From assembly GCA_963764305.1 (NCBI GenBank), contig CAVXSD010000005.1:434001-498000 (forward strand): a stretch of 64,000 nucleotides of DNA, written 5' to 3'. How positions within the stretch are numbered: the stretch's first letter is position 1; the number at the start of each line of letters is the position of its first letter. The notes under the pieces are model-generated. The model was not told where the DNA came from and made no database searches. It was given only the letters and a program-made list of their open reading frames with translations. Below, in pieces: positions 26,424 to 35,449 of this stretch. Both the position numbers and the translations under genes were made by a program. This stretch comes from Bog-473 sp963764305. Lineage in GTDB: Bacteria > Actinomycetota > Acidimicrobiia > Acidimicrobiales > RAAP-2.

Positions 26424-27599
26424 GTGGATTTTGAACTCCCAGACGAGCTCGTGGATCTGCGCAATTCCGTCCGGCGCTTGGCCCAGGACAAGGTCAAACC
26501 GCGAGCCCGGCCCATCGACCAAGAGCGTGCCTACCCGACCGACGTCTTCGAGGCGTTCCGCGACGCGGGCCTCCTGGGGCTGTGCATCCCGGTCGAGTAC
26601 GGGGGCTCGGCCGCGGGCATCCTCGGCCTGGCCCTGGCCATCGAGGAAGTGGCCAAGTACTCCAACACGGCGGCGCTGATGCTCCTGTTGACCCGCCTGC
26701 CCACCGGGCCGGTCATGATCGCCGGCACGGAGCAGCAGAAGCAGCGCTACCTGCCCGGTATCTGCGACGGGACCCGACGGGCCGCCTTCGGGCTCTCCGA
26801 GCCCCAGGCGGGCAGCGACGTCATGGGGATGCGGACCCGCGGGGTGCCCGACCAGGGTTCCGAGGGCGGCTGGGTGCTGAACGGCACCAAGTGCTGGATG
26901 TCAGGTGTCCAAGAGGCCGACTGGTACACCGTCTTCGCCAAGACGAGCGATCCCACCAGCCGGGCGCACGACTCCATCACCGCCTTCATCGTGGAGCGGG
27001 CATGGGACGGCGTCGAGGTGGGCCGCACCGACCACAAGATGGGCGTGCGCGGCGTCGACACGGGTGAGCTGCTCCTGACCGACGTCCACGTCCCTGCCGG
27101 GAACGTGATCGGCGAGGTCGGCGGCTTCCGGCTGGCCATGCTCGGGCTCAACGCCATGCGCCCGATCGTGGCGGCACGTGGCATCGGACTGGCCGAGGGC
27201 GCGCTCATGTACGCCACCGACTACGTGCAGCAGCGAGCCGCCTTCGGCAAGACCATCGCGGACTTCCAGGGGATCCAGTGGGAGATCGCCAAGTGCGCCG
27301 TGGACATCGAGGCGGCCCGATTGCTCACCTATCGAGCCGCCGTCCTCGCCGACCAGGGCAAGTTCACGAAGGAGTACGTCCCGTTCCTGTCCATGGCCAA
27401 GTACCACGCCACCGAGCTGGCCGTGCGGGCCTCGTCCCTCGCCGTCCAGCTCCTCGGCGCCGCGGGCTACATGGAGGACCATCCCACCGAGCAGTGGTAC
27501 CGGGACGCCAAGCAGCTCACCATCGTCGAAGGCACCTCGCAGGTGCAGCTCGGCCTTATCGCACGGGGCGTCCTCGACCGGGACCTGTGGTGGGACTGA
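26424..27599 (+). CDS. Acyl-CoA dehydrogenase
   Basis: A 391-residue flavoprotein oxidising acyl-CoA to trans-2-enoyl-CoA. The FAD/substrate motifs FGLSEPQAGSDV and WVLNGTKCWMSG are in the beta domain. MGVRGVDTGEL, AARGIGLAEGAL and QRAAFGKTIADFQ lie in the C-terminal helices. The catalytic Glu lies in QLTIVEGTSQVQLGLIAR. GTG 26424 gives the normal start. The stop overlaps the trpD start region, although the two products have no obvious link. The substrate class (short or branched chain) cannot be told from the sequence. Confidence 0.9.
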   Translation: MDFELPDELVDLRNSVRRLAQDKVKPRARPIDQERAYPTDVFEAFRDAGLLGLCIPVEYGGSAAGILGLALAIEEVAKYSNTAALMLLLTRLPTGPVMIAGTEQQKQRYLPGICDGTRRAAFGLSEPQAGSDVMGMRTRGVPDQGSEGGWVLNGTKCWMSGVQEADWYTVFAKTSDPTSRAHDSITAFIVERAWDGVEVGRTDHKMGVRGVDTGELLLTDVHVPAGNVIGEVGGFRLAMLGLNAMRPIVAARGIGLAEGALMYATDYVQQRAAFGKTIADFQGIQWEIAKCAVDIEAARLLTYRAAVLADQGKFTKEYVPFLSMAKYHATELAVRASSLAVQLLGAAGYMEDHPTEQWYRDAKQLTIVEGTSQVQLGLIARGVLDRDLWWD

Positions 27600-28654
27600 C
27601 CTGGCCCGAGGTCCTGGCCCGCCTGGCCCGACGCGAGTCGCTGAGCGCCACGGAAGCCGAGGAGACGCTGGAGATCGTCCTCTCAGGCGACGCGACACCG
27701 GCACAGGTGGGGGCCTTCCTGGCCCTGCTGCACGCCAAGGGCGAGACGGCCGAGGAAGTGACGGGTCTGGCCCGGGCCATGGTCGACGCGGCCGTGCCCT
27801 GCCCGCTGGGGGACACACAGGCCGGGGCGGCGGTCGACCTGGTGGGGACCGGAGGCGATCGGTTGGCGAGCATCAACGTGACGACGTTGGCAGCCTTCAT
27901 CACCGCGGGGTGCGGCGTGCCGGTGTGCAAGCACGGGAACCGCGCCGCGTCGTCGTCGGTGGGCACGGCGGACGTGCTCGAGGCGCTGGGTGTGGCCATC
28001 GAGCTCGGCCCCGAAGGGGTGGCCCACTGCGTGGCGGCGGCGGGGATGGGGTTCTGTTTCGCCCAACGGTTCCACCCGGCCATGCGCTTCGTGGGGCCGG
28101 TCCGCAAGGAGTTGGGCCTGCCGACCGTCTTCAACTTCCTGGGACCGCTCATCAACCCCGCCCGGACCCGGCGCCAGCTGGTCGGCGTCAGCGATCCGAA
28201 GATGGCGCCGATCATGGCGGGCGTCTTCGGAGCGACGGGGAGCCGGCACGCGCTGATCGTGCACGCCGACGATGGGCTCGACGAGTTGAGCGTGACGTCG
28301 CCCTCGAGCGTGCTGGAGGTGAGAGGCGACGGGGCCGGGGAATTCGAGGTGACCCAGTGGCGCGTCGACCCGGCGGCGCTCGGGTTCGCACCGGCGACGA
28401 TGGCCGACCTGCGGGGCGGGAACGCCGCGTTCAACGCCGGCGTGATCCGCGCCGTGCTCGAAGGCGAACGGAGCGCCCGGCGTGACATCGGCATCCTCAA
28501 TGCAGCGGCCGCGCTCATCGTGGCGGGGCGGACCGACGATCTGGAGAGTGGGCTGGTGCTGGCGGCCGAGTCCGTCGACAGCGGACAGGCGGTGGGCGTG
28601 CTCGACGCGCTGATTGCTACGTCCCAAGACGCACGGCAGCGGCAGCCGGACTGA
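27587..28654 (+). CDS. trpD: Anthranilate phosphoribosyltransferase
   Basis: A 355-residue enzyme of tryptophan synthesis joining anthranilate to PRPP. The PRPP loop DLVGTGGDRLASINVTT, the anthranilate-site CKHGNRAASSSVGTADVLEALG, FAQRFHPAMRFVGPVRKELG, FNFLGPLINPARTRRQLVGV and DGLDELSVTSPS are all present. The start is at one of two adjacent GTG codons (27587 or 27590) inside the end of the acyl-CoA dehydrogenase gene. No other trp gene is nearby. The 3' end overlaps the convergent galactokinase gene by 38 bp. Confidence 0.92.
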   Translation: MVGLTWPEVLARLARRESLSATEAEETLEIVLSGDATPAQVGAFLALLHAKGETAEEVTGLARAMVDAAVPCPLGDTQAGAAVDLVGTGGDRLASINVTTLAAFITAGCGVPVCKHGNRAASSSVGTADVLEALGVAIELGPEGVAHCVAAAGMGFCFAQRFHPAMRFVGPVRKELGLPTVFNFLGPLINPARTRRQLVGVSDPKMAPIMAGVFGATGSRHALIVHADDGLDELSVTSPSSVLEVRGDGAGEFEVTQWRVDPAALGFAPATMADLRGGNAAFNAGVIRAVLEGERSARRDIGILNAAAALIVAGRTDDLESGLVLAAESVDSGQAVGVLDALIATSQDARQRQPD

Positions 28655-29639
28655 TCCGCCAGGCCCGCCGCGGGGCGTGGGCCTCGGGGTCGAGCGCTGG
28701 TGAGTCGGGTCGGCACAGCGCGATGACGCATCCGCCGAAGCCGCCGCCGGTCATGCGGGCCCCCAGGACCCCCGGCTGGCCGAGGAGCTCATCCACCAGC
28801 TCGTCGACGGCGGGCACCGAGACGCGGAAGTCGACCGCCAGGCTGCGGTGCCCCTCCGTCATGACAGCACCCACACCGCGCAGGTTGCCGCGGGCCAGCA
28901 TCCGTTCGGCCTCGCCCACCCTGGCGCATTCGGTGACCACGTGACGGGCCCGTCGGCGCAGCACGGGGTCGGTCAGTTCGCTCAGGTCGCCCAGCTCGCA
29001 CGCGCCGAGCGGTCGGCCCAGGACGTGCGCGGCCCGCCCGCACTCGGCCCGCCGGGTGGCATACGGAGTGCTGGTCAGGAGGCGGGGCACCTCGCTGTGG
29101 ACGATCACGAAGGCCGCCTCTTCGGGAATCGGCACCAGACGTGTCTCGAGCGTGGCGAAATCGATGTGCAGCCCGTGTCCGGCGGCGGCGCCGGCGATGG
29201 CGAGCGGGTCGAGCAGGCCGACGTGCGCGCCGGCGCTCCGCTCGGCCTCCTGGCAGGCCTGGGCCAGAGCGAGGGGATCGGGGTCGTGGCCGAGGGCGAG
29301 CAGCAACGCGACGGAGAAGGCGGCACTCGAGGACAGGCCGGCCCCGACCGGGATCGTGCTCGTGACCCTGGCGGCACCCCCGCTCGGGGGAGGCTGGGCG
29401 CGCAGGAGTCCGGCCGCCAGGGCGGCTTCGGGCGGAACCGGGGCGGTGTCGCCCAAGGCGATCTCGAGCGGCATCCCGGGGAACTGGTCCGAGTCGATCC
29501 CGAAGAGGAAGCTGCCCGGCTTCGGCGTGAAATGGACCTCGGTGGCCAGGTCGATGGCCATCGGCAGCGAGAGCCCGCCGTTGTAGTCGGTGTGGTCGCC
29601 GATGAGGGTCACTCGTCCGGGGGCGCGGGCGGCGGGCAC
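28617..29639 (-). CDS. galK: Galactokinase (GHMP kinase)
   Basis: A 340-residue GHMP kinase. The N-terminal galactokinase signature RVTLIGDHTDYNGGLSLPMAI binds the sugar, VGAGLSSSAAFSVALLL is the ATP loop, and MTGGGFGGCVIAL is the C-terminal GHMP motif. It phosphorylates galactose at C1 for the Leloir pathway. No galT or galE is adjacent. Members of the family that act on other sugars share the motifs, so the substrate is inferred. The first codons of the usual N-terminus are short, with only a few residues before the signature. Confidence 0.82.
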   Translation of the reverse strand: MPAARAPGRVTLIGDHTDYNGGLSLPMAIDLATEVHFTPKPGSFLFGIDSDQFPGMPLEIALGDTAPVPPEAALAAGLLRAQPPPSGGAARVTSTIPVGAGLSSSAAFSVALLLALGHDPDPLALAQACQEAERSAGAHVGLLDPLAIAGAAAGHGLHIDFATLETRLVPIPEEAAFVIVHSEVPRLLTSTPYATRRAECGRAAHVLGRPLGACELGDLSELTDPVLRRRARHVVTECARVGEAERMLARGNLRGVGAVMTEGHRSLAVDFRVSVPAVDELVDELLGQPGVLGARMTGGGFGGCVIALCRPDSPALDPEAHAPRRAWRISPAAAAVRLGT

Positions 29640-29704
29640 AGCCCCAGCTTGGCGCAGGAGCGACCGGCTTGACCGTCGTGGGCGGCACGGGTCACGATCC
29701 TGCG

Positions 29705-30883
29705 ATGGCAGACCGCAGTGGACCGTTGAGCGGGATCAAGATCATCGAGCTGGCGGGCATCGGTCCGGCGCCCTACACCTGCATGCTGCTGGCCGATGCC
29801 GGCGCGCAGGTCCTGCGCCTGGAGCGGGCGGCGCCGGGTGCGGTCGAGGCGGGGGAGGCGTTCAGGGCTTCGGGGAGCGGGCCGTACTGGGACCTTCTGA
29901 ACCGGTCCCGGCCCTCGGTCGGCATCGATCTGAAGAACCCCGACGCGGTCGAGCTCGTGCTCGGGCTCGTCGAGCAGGCCGACGGGTTGATCGAGGGGTT
30001 CCGGCCCGGCGTGGCCGAGCGGCTGGGCGTCGGGCCAGACGCCTGCTTCGGGCGCAACCGCCGGTTGGTCTACGGACGCATGACGGGATGGGGCCAGGAC
30101 GGGCCGATGGCGGCCATGGCCGGGCACGACATCGACTACATCGCCCTCGGCGGCGCACTGTGGTCGTTGGGCCGGGCCGACTCGGCGCCGGTGCCCCCGC
30201 TCAACCTCGTCGGGGACTTCGGCGGTGGCGGCATGCTGTTGGCCTTCGGCATGGTGGCCGCGCTGCTCGACGCGGCCCGCTCCGGCGAGGGCCAGGTGGT
30301 CGACGCCGCCATGGTGGACGGCGCGGCGTCGCTCATGACGATGATCCACGCCTTCCACACCCACGGCCTCTGGAACGACGAACGGGGGTCGAACATCCTG
30401 GACACGGGGGCGCCCTTCTACGAGGTCTACGAGACGTCGGACGGGAAGTGGATGGCCGTCGGCGGAATCGAGGCGCAGTTCTACGCCGCGCTGCTCGACG
30501 GCCTCGGCCTGGCCGGGGACGAGTCGCTGCCGCACCAGCAGTCGCGGGAGGACTGGCCGGCGCTGAAGGAGCGCTTCGCGGCGATCTTCAAGTCGAAGAC
30601 ACGGGACGAATGGACGGTCATCTTCGACGGGAGCGATGCCTGCGTGGTACCCGTCCTGTCGCCATGGGAGGCGCACCAGCACCCGCACAACATGGCCCGC
30701 TCGACCTTCATCGAGGTCGAGGGCGCCGTGCAACCGGCGCCGGCGCCCCGCTTCTCCAAGACGCCGTCCGTCGTATCGAGGCCGCCGTCGCCGCCGGGCG
30801 CCGACACCGTGTCAGGTCTCGTCGAGTGGGGCGTCGACGAGGGCGTCGTGGCCAAGCTGCGCGAGTCGGGAGCGCTCAGCTAG
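29705..30883 (+). CDS. CaiB/BaiF family CoA transferase, alpha-methylacyl-CoA racemase-like
   Basis: A 392-residue class III CoA-transferase-fold protein. LSGIKIIELAGIGPAPYTCMLLADAGA at the start, SVGIDLKNPDAVEL, GRMTGWGQDGPMA, the catalytic Asp in NLVGDFGGGGMLLAFG and VDAAMVDGAASLM match the alpha-methylacyl-CoA racemase branch, which isomerises 2-methylacyl-CoA thioesters during branched fatty-acid or sterol side-chain breakdown. CoA transfer is the alternative. ATG 29705 is preferred to an upstream in-frame start because LSGIKIIEL must lie near the N-terminus. Confidence 0.88.
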   Translation: MADRSGPLSGIKIIELAGIGPAPYTCMLLADAGAQVLRLERAAPGAVEAGEAFRASGSGPYWDLLNRSRPSVGIDLKNPDAVELVLGLVEQADGLIEGFRPGVAERLGVGPDACFGRNRRLVYGRMTGWGQDGPMAAMAGHDIDYIALGGALWSLGRADSAPVPPLNLVGDFGGGGMLLAFGMVAALLDAARSGEGQVVDAAMVDGAASLMTMIHAFHTHGLWNDERGSNILDTGAPFYEVYETSDGKWMAVGGIEAQFYAALLDGLGLAGDESLPHQQSREDWPALKERFAAIFKSKTRDEWTVIFDGSDACVVPVLSPWEAHQHPHNMARSTFIEVEGAVQPAPAPRFSKTPSVVSRPPSPPGADTVSGLVEWGVDEGVVAKLRESGALS

Positions 30884-30924
30884 GACCGGGCGCGAAGAAG
30901 AGCCCCTTGCGGAGCCCTCCTCTC

Positions 30925-30956
30925 CATCTGCCCATCTGCCCATCTGCCCATCTGCC
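30925..30956. repeat. 8-bp tandem repeat CATCTGCC, 4 copies
   Basis: Four exact tandem copies in the short gap between the CoA-transferase gene and a truncated repeat-protein fragment. Confidence 0.85.
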
Positions 30957-30969
30957 CGAGGTGCGCGGG

Positions 30970-31284
30970 TCAGAGACCGAGGCTCATCCCTGCGATATCG
31001 GTGACGCCGCTGCCACCCAGGCTGCCGTCGAACCCGGCCGAGCCGTAATTGAACACCCCGCCGTCGGATGCCGTGAACCAGTACCCCATGTCGTCCGGGG
31101 TCGCGGTCATGCCGACGATGGGCTCGTTCAGCCGCAGGCTGCCGGTCGAGCCGTAGAACTGCGCGTCGCCGCTGGCGAACACCCCACCATCGGAGCCGAC
31201 CATCCAGTAGCCGCCACCGTCAGGCGTCGGCGCCATGCCCACGATCGGTGCGTTGAGGTCGTAGTACTGCGCACCGTCGAGGGG
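30970..31284 (-). pseudogene. C-terminal fragment of a GYWxxxSDGGxF repeat protein
   Basis: The minus strand codes for about 105 residues: APIVGMAPTPDGGGYWMVGSDGGVFASGDAQFYGS and a second unit with GYWFTASDGGVFNYG. The end is a normal stop (SLGL, TGA). This beta-propeller-like repeat is common in secreted proteins of high-GC actinobacteria. The upstream part is missing: the frame continues past 31284 only as unrelated sequence antisense to the BTAD fragment. No start or signal peptide is seen, so this is a leftover 3' end. Confidence 0.65.
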
Positions 31285-31307
31285 CGACCGAGGTCGTGGG
31301 GATCTTG

Positions 31308-31656
31308 GAGCGCCAGGGCGGCCGCCCAGGAGTACCTCTTCGAGGCCCGCCTCCAACTCGGCGATCACCAGAACCTCGTGGCGGACCTGTGGCCGGCGGT
31401 GGAGGTGGAGCCGCTCCGTCAGCGCCGCTGGGCCCAGCTCATGTTGGCGCTGCATTCGTGCAGCCGACAGGCCGAGGCGCTCAGCTCCTTCCAGCGCCTC
31501 CGGAACGTGCTCGGGGAACACGGCCTGGAGCCGTCCACCGAGCTCGTGGAGCTGGACCGGGCAATCGCCCTCGATCGCAGCGACTTGGCCTGGATGGCGC
31601 CGACCGAGGCGGGCGAGGTACCGGCACAGGTGATCTCCGTCTTGTCGGCACGCTGA
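31308..31656 (+). pseudogene. Fragment of a BTAD-domain (SARP-type) transcriptional activator
   Basis: The plus strand codes for about 115 residues of the bacterial transcriptional activation domain: EYLFEARLQLGDHQNLVADL, EVEPLRQRRWAQLMLALHSCSRQAEALSSFQRLRNVLGE and HGLEPSTELVELDRAIA. These are the tetratricopeptide-like helices of AfsR/SARP regulators. The N-terminal DNA-binding domain and everything after the BTAD are missing. It begins within 25 bp of the end of the oppositely oriented repeat-protein fragment, so a deletion or rearrangement has joined two broken genes. Confidence 0.65.
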
Positions 31657-31741
31657 TCGAGCCGGTCCCGGGGTAGCCCGGTCCGGGGCCGCGCTCTCGG
31701 GGGCCTGCCGTCGGGGAGAGGCGGGGCGGATATGTTCCGGC

Positions 31742-31765
31742 ACTATAAGCAAACTCGTTGATAGT
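31742..31765. promoter_or_regulatory. 24-bp dyad motif, copy A
   Basis: ACTATAAGCAA, three bases, then CGTTGATAGT. The outer arms ACTAT/ATAGT are inverted, and CAA/TTG mirror each other inside. It matches the motif at 53831-53854 at 19 of 24 positions, and bases on both sides are also similar. It is probably a protein-binding site or promoter element. Confidence 0.5.
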
Positions 31766-31816
31766 TTTAGAAACATCTCCCGGATGCGGAGACGTGGCTC
31801 CCCCGGGGAGGGCGAG

Positions 31817-31899
31817 CAGAACGGGGGGCAGAACGGGGGGCAGAACGGGGGGCACAACGGGGGGCACAACGGGGGGGCACAACGGGGGGGCACAACGGG
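31817..31899. repeat. 12/13-bp tandem repeat, 6 full copies
   Basis: CAGAACGGGGGG occurs three times, CACAACGGGGGG once, then two 13-bp copies with seven G and one partial copy. The change from 12 to 13 bp in the last units shows slippage in the G run. Confidence 0.9.
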
Positions 31900-31929
31900 C
31901 GTTGTCGCGGCGTCCCGCGCACCGAGAAT

Positions 31930-32166
31930 TCAGATCGTGACGACGGGGCAGGTGATGGTGCGGGTGATGCCGTCGATCCGTCCGATGTCCTGCACGACCA
32001 TGTGGCCCAGGTCGTTCACCGACGGCGCCTCCGTCCGGGCGATTACGTCATACGGTCCGGTGACGCCGTCGGCGACCACCACACCCTCGATGTCGCTGAC
32101 CTGCTGGGCGACCTGGGCCGCCTTTCCCACATCGGTCTGGATCAGGACGTACGCATGGACGACCAC
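31930..32166 (-). CDS. Stand-alone Lrp/AsnC ligand-binding (RAM) domain protein
   Basis: A 78-residue protein from GTG 32166: VVVHAYVLIQTDVGKAAQVAQQV, then IEGVVVADGVTGPYDVIARTEA and a last strand ITRTITCPVV. This is the beta-alpha-beta-beta-alpha-beta RAM domain of Lrp/AsnC regulators without the helix-turn-helix. Such small proteins form rings that bind amino acids, or modulate full-length Lrp proteins. It is divergent from the MFS gene, whose ATG lies 27 bp away, so a shared control region is likely. Confidence 0.8.
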   Translation of the reverse strand: MVVHAYVLIQTDVGKAAQVAQQVSDIEGVVVADGVTGPYDVIARTEAPSVNDLGHMVVQDIGRIDGITRTITCPVVTI

Positions 32167-32193
32167 GGCACACCGTACATTGGCCTGGTGGTG

Positions 32194-33559
32194 ATGTCCC
32201 CCAAGGTCGAACAGTTCAAGGACATGGCCAAGCAGGCCCGGAAGGACCTGTTCGACCAGACGAATGCGATCGGTCGCCTCTCCCTGGTGCAGTGCGCCAT
32301 GATCGGCGGCGACACGCTGGTCACCATCTCGCTGGCGGGCTCGCTGTTCTTCTCCATCTCGCCCGACGCTGCCGATCACAAGGTGCTGCTGTACCTCCTT
32401 TTCACACTGCTCCCGTTCGCCATCGTGTCGCCGCTGCTCGGACCGCTCATCGACCGCAGCCGGGGAGCGCGCCGTGCCATGGTCGTGTCCTCGGCCATCG
32501 GTCGGGCGGTGCTGTGCCCGCTCATGGCCATGCACATCCACAGCCTGATCCTGTTCCCCCTGGCGTTCCTCGTCCTCGTGTGCTCGAAGCTCTACCTCGT
32601 GACGAAGGGCGCGCTCGTTCCGGAAATGGCGGCGCTGACGGCACCCGACGAGGAAGGGGAGCAGGCCGGCTACGCGACGCTCAACGCGCGGCTCACACTT
32701 CTCGGCACGCTGGCCGGCTTCGTCGTGTCGGTGCCTGCCGTCATCCTCTACAAGGTCGGGAGCTCGCCGGCGGTGCTCGTCCTGGCCACGATCGTCTTCG
32801 TGGCGGCGGCTGTGGCCGGCGCCCGGCTCCCCGTGCTCTCGGGCGGCAAGGCCGAGCGCATGTGGACGGACGAGGCCACCAAGGTCCGCGAGTACGGCCA
32901 GGCCGGGGAGGCGCAGGATCGCGAGCGCGATCTCCTACGCCTCCAGCCGATGGGGCATCCCGAGGTCATGCTCGGGCTGACCGCCATGTGCATCGTGCGG
33001 GGGCTGCAGGGCTTCATGATCTTCATGCTGGCCTTCGGGCTGCGGCGCATGCACGGCGTCGGCCTGTACTGGTACGGCCTCATCCTGGCGGGGAGCGGTG
33101 CCGGGGCGATCATCGGGCTGGTTCTCGTGGGGCGGCTGCGCAAGCGCCTGAGCGAACAGCAGCTGCTGCTGTCTTCCCTGTGGCTCATCGCCGCGTCTGC
33201 GGCCGGCGTGGCCGTGTGGGGCACCTTGTTCGCGCAGGTGGTGCTGGCCTTCATGGTGGGGCTGTGCGGCGCGGTGGCCCAGCCGTCCTTCGACGCCATG
33301 ACCCAGCGCCTCATCCCCCTGTCCGCCCAGGGGAGGGCCTTCGCCGCGCTTTGGCATGCGCCAGCAGCTGGTCTGGGTGGTGGGATCGCTGATCCCCTTG
33401 ATCGTCGTGTTCACTCTGCCCCAGGGCGACGCCACCATGGCGGTGCTGGCCGCCCTCGGCGGTCTCACCTATGTGACGGGCCGCCGCGCCGCACACTCGC
33501 CGCGGATCGTGCAGCGGGACTACCGCAACCTCGGGGACATGGGGGAAGCGGGAGGCTGA
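32194..33559 (+). pseudogene. Major facilitator superfamily transporter, single frameshift near 33343
   Basis: A 12-helix-type exporter from ATG 32194. After an amphipathic N-terminus (MSPKVEQFKDMAKQARKDLF) come helices beginning at about 32335, the A-motif-like PLIDRSRGARRAMV, a central charged loop and a second half with GLILAGSGAGAIIGLVLVGRLRKR. The last 65 codons (MRQQLVWVVGSLIPLIVVFTL) are in the next frame. Removing one base near 33343 (GCCGCG to GCCCGC-like) gives a continuous protein of about 454 residues. The substrate is unknown. The 3' end faces pckG with a 13-bp gap. Confidence 0.8.
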
Positions 33560-33572
33560 GCCCGCCCCGTGA

Positions 33573-35363
33573 TCAGCCCAGGCGCTTCCCGAGCGTGTCG
33601 GCCTGGTCGGCCAGGGCCTGGGGAAGCCGATCGCCGAACTGCGCGTAGTACTCCTTGATGAGAGGCACCTCCGCCCGCCAGCCCTCGACGTCGACGCGCA
33701 GCAGCTCCTCCATCTGGGCACCGGTCACGTCGAGACCCGTGGTGTCGATGGCCTCCGCCGTGGGGACCGCGCCGATCGGTGTCTCGAGGGCCGGCGCCTT
33801 GTCCGTGACGCGGTTGAAGATCCACTCGAGCACGCGCGAGTTCTCGCCGTAGCCCGGCCACAGGAAGGTCCCGTCGGCGTCCTTGCGGAACCAGTTGACG
33901 TAGAAGATCTTCGGCAGGGCGTTGCGATCGGGTGCTTCCGCGCCGACGCGCAGCCAGTGCGCGAAGTAGTCGGCCATGTTGTAGCCGCAGAACGGCAACA
34001 TGGCGAAGGGGTCGCGGCGCAGGTTGCCCACGGCCCCGGCCTGGGCCGCCGTGGTCTCCGAGGCCATGATCGAGCCGAGGAACACGCCGTGCTCCCAGTC
34101 GTGGGACTGGAACACGAGCGGGACGACCGACGCGCGGCGACCGCCGAAGAGAATGGCGCTGATCGGCACGCCCCCGGGGTCCTCCCACTCGGCAGCGATG
34201 GCCGGATCCTGGCTCGCCGGGGCCGTGAAGCGGGCGTTGGGGTGCGCGGCCGGCGTGCCCGACCCGGGGGTCCAGTCGTTGCCCTTCCAGTCGGTCAGGT
34301 GCTCCGGGGGCTGCTCGGTCATGCCCTCCCACCAGATGTCGCCGTCGTCGGTCATGGCGGTGTTGGTGAAGATGCAGTTGCCGTCCAAGGTGAGGATGGC
34401 GTTGGGGTTGGTGTGCGTGTTGGTGCCCGGTGCCACGCCGAAGAAGCCGGCCTCGGGGTTGATGGCGTAAAGGCGGCCGTCGGGGCCGAACTTCATCCAG
34501 CAGATGTCGTCGCCGACCGTCTCGACCTTCCATCCCTCGATGGAGGGGATGAGCATGGCGAGGTTGGTCTTGCCGCAGGCCGAGGGGAAGGCGCCGGTGA
34601 CGTAGCGCGTCTCACCCTCGGGGGAGGTGAGCTTGAGGATGAGCATGTGCTCGGCCATCCAGCCCGCGTCGCGCGCCATGACCGAGGCGATCCGTAGGGC
34701 GAAGCACTTCTTGCCGAGGAGGGCGTTGCCGCCGTAGCCGGAGCCGAACGAGACGATCTCACGCGTCTCGGGAAAGTGAACGATGTACTTGTTCTCCGCG
34801 TTGCAGGGCCACGCGACATCCGTGTCGCCGGGCTCGAGCGGCGCACCGACCGAGTGGAGGCAGGGGACGAAGTCGCCGTCGCCGAGCACCTCGAGGGCGC
34901 CCGCGCCCATGCGGGTCATGATGCGCATGGAGACCGCGACGTAGGCCGAGTCGGTCAGTTGCACGCCGATGTGGGCGATGTCCGAACCCAGGGGGCCCAT
35001 GGAGAAAGGGACGACGTACATCGTGCGGCCCTTCATGGCGCCCTTGAAGAGGCCATCGAGGTCGGCGCGCATCTCGGCCGGGTCGCGCCAATTGTTGGTC
35101 GGCCCGGCGTCGATCTCCTTCTCCGAGCAGATGAAGGTGCGGTCCTCGACCCGGGCGACGTCGCCGGGGTCCGAGTGGGACCAGTAGCTGTTGGGTCGTT
35201 TGGCATCCGCGAGCCGGGTGAACGTGCCGGCGTCGACGAGCCCCTGGCAGAGCCGGTCGTACTCGTCGGCCGAGCCGTCGCACCAGTGGATCGTGTCGGG
35301 GGTGGTCAGGGCGGCCACTTCGTCGACCCAGGCCAGGAGTTTCGCGTTCTTTGTTGGCACCAT
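33573..35363 (-). CDS. pckG: Phosphoenolpyruvate carboxykinase (GTP)
   Basis: A 596-residue GTP-dependent PEPCK, which converts oxaloacetate to PEP in gluconeogenesis. The signature FPSACGKTNLAMLIPSIEGW (P-loop with the reactive Cys) is complete. YVVPFSMGPLGS, GSGYGGNALLGKKCFALRIAS, the metal-site GDDICWMKFGPDG, NPEAGFFGVAPGTNTHTNPNA and FGGRRASVVPLV all match. ATG 35363 (MVPTKNAKLLAWV) follows a GAAGGAG. It is divergent from thiL, with a spacer of under 90 bp. Confidence 0.95.
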   Translation of the reverse strand: MVPTKNAKLLAWVDEVAALTTPDTIHWCDGSADEYDRLCQGLVDAGTFTRLADAKRPNSYWSHSDPGDVARVEDRTFICSEKEIDAGPTNNWRDPAEMRADLDGLFKGAMKGRTMYVVPFSMGPLGSDIAHIGVQLTDSAYVAVSMRIMTRMGAGALEVLGDGDFVPCLHSVGAPLEPGDTDVAWPCNAENKYIVHFPETREIVSFGSGYGGNALLGKKCFALRIASVMARDAGWMAEHMLILKLTSPEGETRYVTGAFPSACGKTNLAMLIPSIEGWKVETVGDDICWMKFGPDGRLYAINPEAGFFGVAPGTNTHTNPNAILTLDGNCIFTNTAMTDDGDIWWEGMTEQPPEHLTDWKGNDWTPGSGTPAAHPNARFTAPASQDPAIAAEWEDPGGVPISAILFGGRRASVVPLVFQSHDWEHGVFLGSIMASETTAAQAGAVGNLRRDPFAMLPFCGYNMADYFAHWLRVGAEAPDRNALPKIFYVNWFRKDADGTFLWPGYGENSRVLEWIFNRVTDKAPALETPIGAVPTAEAIDTTGLDVTGAQMEELLRVDVEGWRAEVPLIKEYYAQFGDRLPQALADQADTLGKRLG

Positions 35364-35449
35364 GTCGGGGGGATCTGCTCCTTCGTCCGGCCGGTTTCGG
35401 TGGGGTCCAATGGTAGGCATGTGACGTGCGATCCCCCAAACCTCGGCAC

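Noticed and set aside
26381..26515. N-terminal extension of the LCP gene to ATG 26515
   Set aside because: It would run head-to-head into the acyl-CoA dehydrogenase gene, and the added residues have no LCP-like character.
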